The position numbers and the translations under genes are program-made. This document shows positions 61,620-64,000 of a stretch of DNA of 64,000 bases, piece after piece. Under the pieces are notes generated by a model that was given only the letters and a program-made list of their open reading frames with translations, ran no database searches and was not told where the DNA came from. The stretch comes from Utricularia gibba. Lineage: Eukaryota; Streptophyta; Magnoliopsida; Lamiales; Lentibulariaceae. The stretch is from positions 2,542,001 to 2,606,000 of the forward strand of contig CM007990.1 in assembly GCA_002189035.1 (NCBI GenBank). Reading direction: 5' to 3'. Each line of letters opens with the position of its first letter. The stretch's first letter is position 1.

Positions 61620-62060
61620 AATACATTCAAGCAAATTAAAATGAAATTAATACACAAATACATGCCTAGGCTATCTTCCATTCTATTTCGCATATCTTGT
61701 CAATTAGACTAAGATTCTCTTCCTCCAAAGCCTTTATCATGTGTACAAAAATATATCAATCAGAAACTCAATTTATAAGGGCAAATGAACCAACCTTAGC
61801 TTTAGCTTCTGCAGCCGATGGAATGCTCACGCTTCGTCCGGCCATTTCATGCTTTAGATCTTCCATCACTTGAATTAAACTATCCAATATATCATCAAGT
61901 GTATGCTTCTTATTCGAACTCTCATTGTCACCCGCTTCTGTAGATTCCTACACTTCAAAGACCAACTCTTTCGCCATTACTATATTACGCTTACGCCTAG
62001 GTCCATGAGGCCGTTGGAATCGTGGTGTATGCCTTCTCCAATTGTACGATTTCATCATTT
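61620..62060 (-). CDS. Possible convergent accessory coding unit in the MULE, decayed
   Basis: Minus strand, downstream of the transposase and facing it. A frame from about 62060 reads MMKSYNWRRHTPRFQRPHGP, RRKRNIVMAKELVFEV, a stop, then ESTEAGDNESSNKKHTLDDI and LDSLIQVMEDLKHEMAGRSV. A possible intron (donor GTTGGTTC near 61797, acceptor ATAAAG near 61733) joins ALEEENLSLIDKICEIEWKI. The basic N-terminus and helical, charged C-terminus look protein-like, but I recognise no family. Maize MuDR has a convergent second gene, which makes the layout notable. It could also be chance. Confidence 0.3.
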
Positions 62061-62329
62061 TGCATTGAAACTAGGGTTAGGGTTCTTGTGAATTTGCGTG
62101 AAAAGGAATTAGCCAAAGTCAAATGCCCGAATATGGGATTTTACTTTATTGTAGTTGGTGACCCGATTTAATCGAATATTTCCAACTGATCAATTAGTTT
62201 TTGGACCGAAAGTCCTAAAGTTTTCGAAATTGCTCAATAAAAGATTAAATTATCACCAAATTTAAAATGGGGACAAAAAAACTACAACATGTTTCAATTA
62301 GGGATTAAATAATCAATTTCTCCCCTATT

Positions 62330-63165
62330 ATCAAGGCCCCAAATGAGAGTCTCTCATTTGAACTAATGTGTTATGCAAATGATCTACTATGTGTCCAAGT
62401 ATCTTGATAATGCCTAGAAGATATACACCATAATAGAAAAGAAGCTATTGGCCATTGTCTTTACCTTTGAGAAATTTCAATCATATTTTCTTGGAGCTAA
62501 GGTCATAGGATATTCGGACCATGCCGCAATGAGATATCTTCTTACCAAGAAGGATTCAAAGCTTAGACTCATTTGATATATCTTATTGCTTCAAGAATAT
62601 GATTTGGAGATTAATGACAAGAAGAGATGCAAGAATCTAGTGGAAAATCACCTTAGCCAAATCACTTAGAAAAATCAAGTCTTATCGATGATAATTTCCT
62701 GTACAAACACTTATTCATGATCCATGAAGACAGTCCTTGGTACGCTGATATTATAAATTATTTGGTGACTAGGCAATTCCTTGAAGATTTCCATCACTAC
62801 TAGAAGGAGAAACTAAAGAGTGACGGCTTGAATTTTATTTGGGACGATCCATATCTCTAGAAAATTGATATTGATTAGATTATTAGGAGATGCATCCCTC
62901 AAGATGAAGTGCACTCTATTCTTTCCCATTGTGATAAGTTGCCTTGTAATGGACACTTTGGTACAAAAATAACTGCAAAGAAGTTCTTGGAAGCTGGATT
63001 TTATTGGCCTACAATATACAAGGATGTCTATCTTTATTGCAAAGCATGCCCAAATTGTCAAAGAGAAAGAAACTTGGAATACAAGAATCAAGTGCCCCTT
63101 CAACTCATTATCATGTGTGAGATTTTTCATACGTGGAGCATTGATGACACACATTTTCTCTGAAT
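62330..63165 (+). pseudogene. gypsy RT end, RNase H and integrase zinc-domain fragment
   Basis: Starts with the end of reverse transcriptase (NESLSFELMCYANDLLCVQV), continues as RNase H ([53 protein letters not shown]) and ends with the integrase HHCC zinc domain (SHCDKLPCNGHFGTKITAKK, FYWPTIYKDVYLYCKACPNC). Stops interrupt it. It breaks off at WSIDDTHFL, where the integrase catalytic core should begin. Confidence 0.8.
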
Positions 63166-64000
63166 TTTATAATAAAAAATAATTATATTTTATTGTGGTT
63201 TAGGTTAGATAAATGTGGTTTTTCATGTTTATGTGTGTTTAAGTTAATTTGTGTGTTTATATTAAAAAGTGGACTAAATCCTTTGATTTAGTCCACCACC
63301 TTTGTTACTAATGTTTGACTAAGTTCAGCAGGGAGATCAACCGAAAAATCAGACTTATAAATGTGTAGAACAAGTGAAAAATGGCGACATACCCGAAGAG
63401 AGACAAAGAGCATTGTTCTGCCGCCGCATGCAGTTTGCAAGTTCAAGTCGGGAACAGTGATGGGGTTAGGAACAGTGCAATGGAGTGAAGGAGGGGAGAT
63501 ATTTTTCGAAAAGGGGATAGAGCGGGAACAACAAAGAGCGGAGGAGCGCAGAACACATGCAAGGGGGTTTCTCCCCCAACGCGAAAAAAAATACCAATTA
63601 GAAGAGGAGAAGGAGGCCCTCATCGTCAAGAGCAGCACCAGAGCCCAGTCCAGCGCTACTATTCCGACCTGTAAATAGTAGCAACAGGGTGACAGAACAA
63701 TCTTTATTTCCTTTCAGTTTTATGAACGTTTCGAGTTTCTGTATCTGACTTGCTTATAATGTTCCTGTTATTTTCGCCACATTATTTGAATTGAATCGTG
63801 TTTTCTTTTCCAAGTATGAGTAGCTAAAGCCTTAGGGATTTCTTAAGGTGAAGTATGGTGGTGTGTGCTTAGGGTTAATAATGAAATTTATGTTTGTATC
63901 TTAGCTCTTGTTTCTATCAATCCATGGATAGACCTAAGGAGAGGAATAAGTAGCTTCACAACTTAGATGCTTGATTTAGAGGTAGACTAACAAATCAAGA
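63166..64000. other. Unassigned right edge of the window, possible retroelement 3' region
   Basis: No gene can be supported. A 12-bp stem hairpin lies at 63269-63296. 63361-63678 is an open frame with a charged, low-complexity product and no known family. 63790-64000 (gagtagctaaagccttaggg, then gctcttgtttctatcaatcc) resembles plant LTR sequence in style, but no partner LTR is in the window. Confidence 0.4.
63269..63296. repeat. Perfect hairpin, 12-bp stem and 4-base loop
   Basis: gtggactaaatc, loop cttt, gatttagtccac. It sits in the AT-rich sequence just after the truncated integrase fragment. Confidence 0.95.

Larger units (their letters stand above)
58664..62329 (+). mobile_element. Mutator-like element (MULE), decayed
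   Basis: Inserted between gypsy pieces. It holds a MuDR-type transposase with two introns and several disabling changes, and a 3' region with a possible minus-strand coding unit. The right edge is set by the return of gypsy reverse transcriptase sequence (IIKAPNESLSFELMCY) near 62330. The left edge is set only by the loss of gypsy similarity after 58663. Terminal inverted repeats were not found. Confidence 0.65.
57091..63165 (+). mobile_element. Ty3/gypsy element (Athila-like) interrupted by a MULE
   Basis: Plus-strand gypsy coding pieces occur in the right order on both sides of a MULE: gag core (57091-57320), gag-protease linker (58060-58640), then after the MULE the end of reverse transcriptase, RNase H and the integrase zinc domain (62330-63165). 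All carry stops and frame changes. Most of reverse transcriptase and the integrase core are absent. No LTR pair could be assigned with certainty. Confidence 0.7.

Noticed and set aside
63361-63678. 105-codon charged open frame near the right edge
   Set aside because: Low-complexity Glu/Arg/Lys composition, no family and placed in retroelement-like sequence.
1-64000. tRNA, rRNA, CRISPR or operon structures
   Set aside because: None recognised by eye; gene architecture is eukaryotic and spliced. A tRNA scan would be decisive for tRNA genes.

Overview
This window is nuclear DNA from a flowering plant. It has spliced, plant-specific genes with long introns, nuclear genes for plastid and mitochondrial proteins, AT-rich intergenic DNA and plant classes of transposable element (Ty3/gypsy Tat and Athila types, Ty1/copia, PIF/Harbinger, MULE, MITE-like). 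The species cannot be named from the sequence; nothing shows the high-GC coding bias of grasses.

Eight host genes can be read exon by exon. In order: a FLY1/FLY2-type membrane RING E3 ligase (+, 743-4557, 14 exons); a LIF2-type three-RRM hnRNP (-, 5266-7598, 8 coding exons), convergent with the first; plastid ribosomal protein bL18c (+, 20597-21564); a small DnaJ-type zinc-finger protein (+, 27322-28193); a mitochondrial class-I peptide release factor, RF1 type (+, 36805-39133); the acetolactate synthase regulatory subunit (-, 41859-45718); a GH28 polygalacturonase (+, 48271-49741); and a MEKK1-type MAPKKK (-, 50725-55106). They do not form a pathway; this is ordinary plant gene neighbourhood. 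Exon phases close perfectly in the first six. The polygalacturonase and the MAPKKK each lack one base at two sites.

The gene-poor stretches are layered transposon remains. At 10.7-19.2 kb a PIF/Harbinger relic is split by a short inverted-repeat element, itself split by a complete but deletion-bearing Tat-lineage gypsy element (12107-18685, minus strand) with 527/528-bp LTRs and a spliced-looking antisense ORF on the plus strand. A copia fragment follows bL18c (21.7-22.5 kb). A second Harbinger relic on the minus strand lies at 31.9-35.2 kb, with a Tat antisense-ORF fragment just before it. From 57.1 to 63.2 kb an Athila-like gypsy element is interrupted by a decayed MULE, which also shows a possible convergent coding unit on the other strand.

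Points most worth a second look: three GC-AG introns in three neighbouring genes; four single-base losses confined to 48-55 kb; the collapsed gag-pol of the Tat element and its antisense ORF; the antisense unit in the MULE; and a roughly 200-bp MITE-like element carrying AACCGGTT palindromes directly upstream of the MAPKKK. No tRNA, rRNA or CRISPR array was recognised. No clear case for a wholly new biological system was found.
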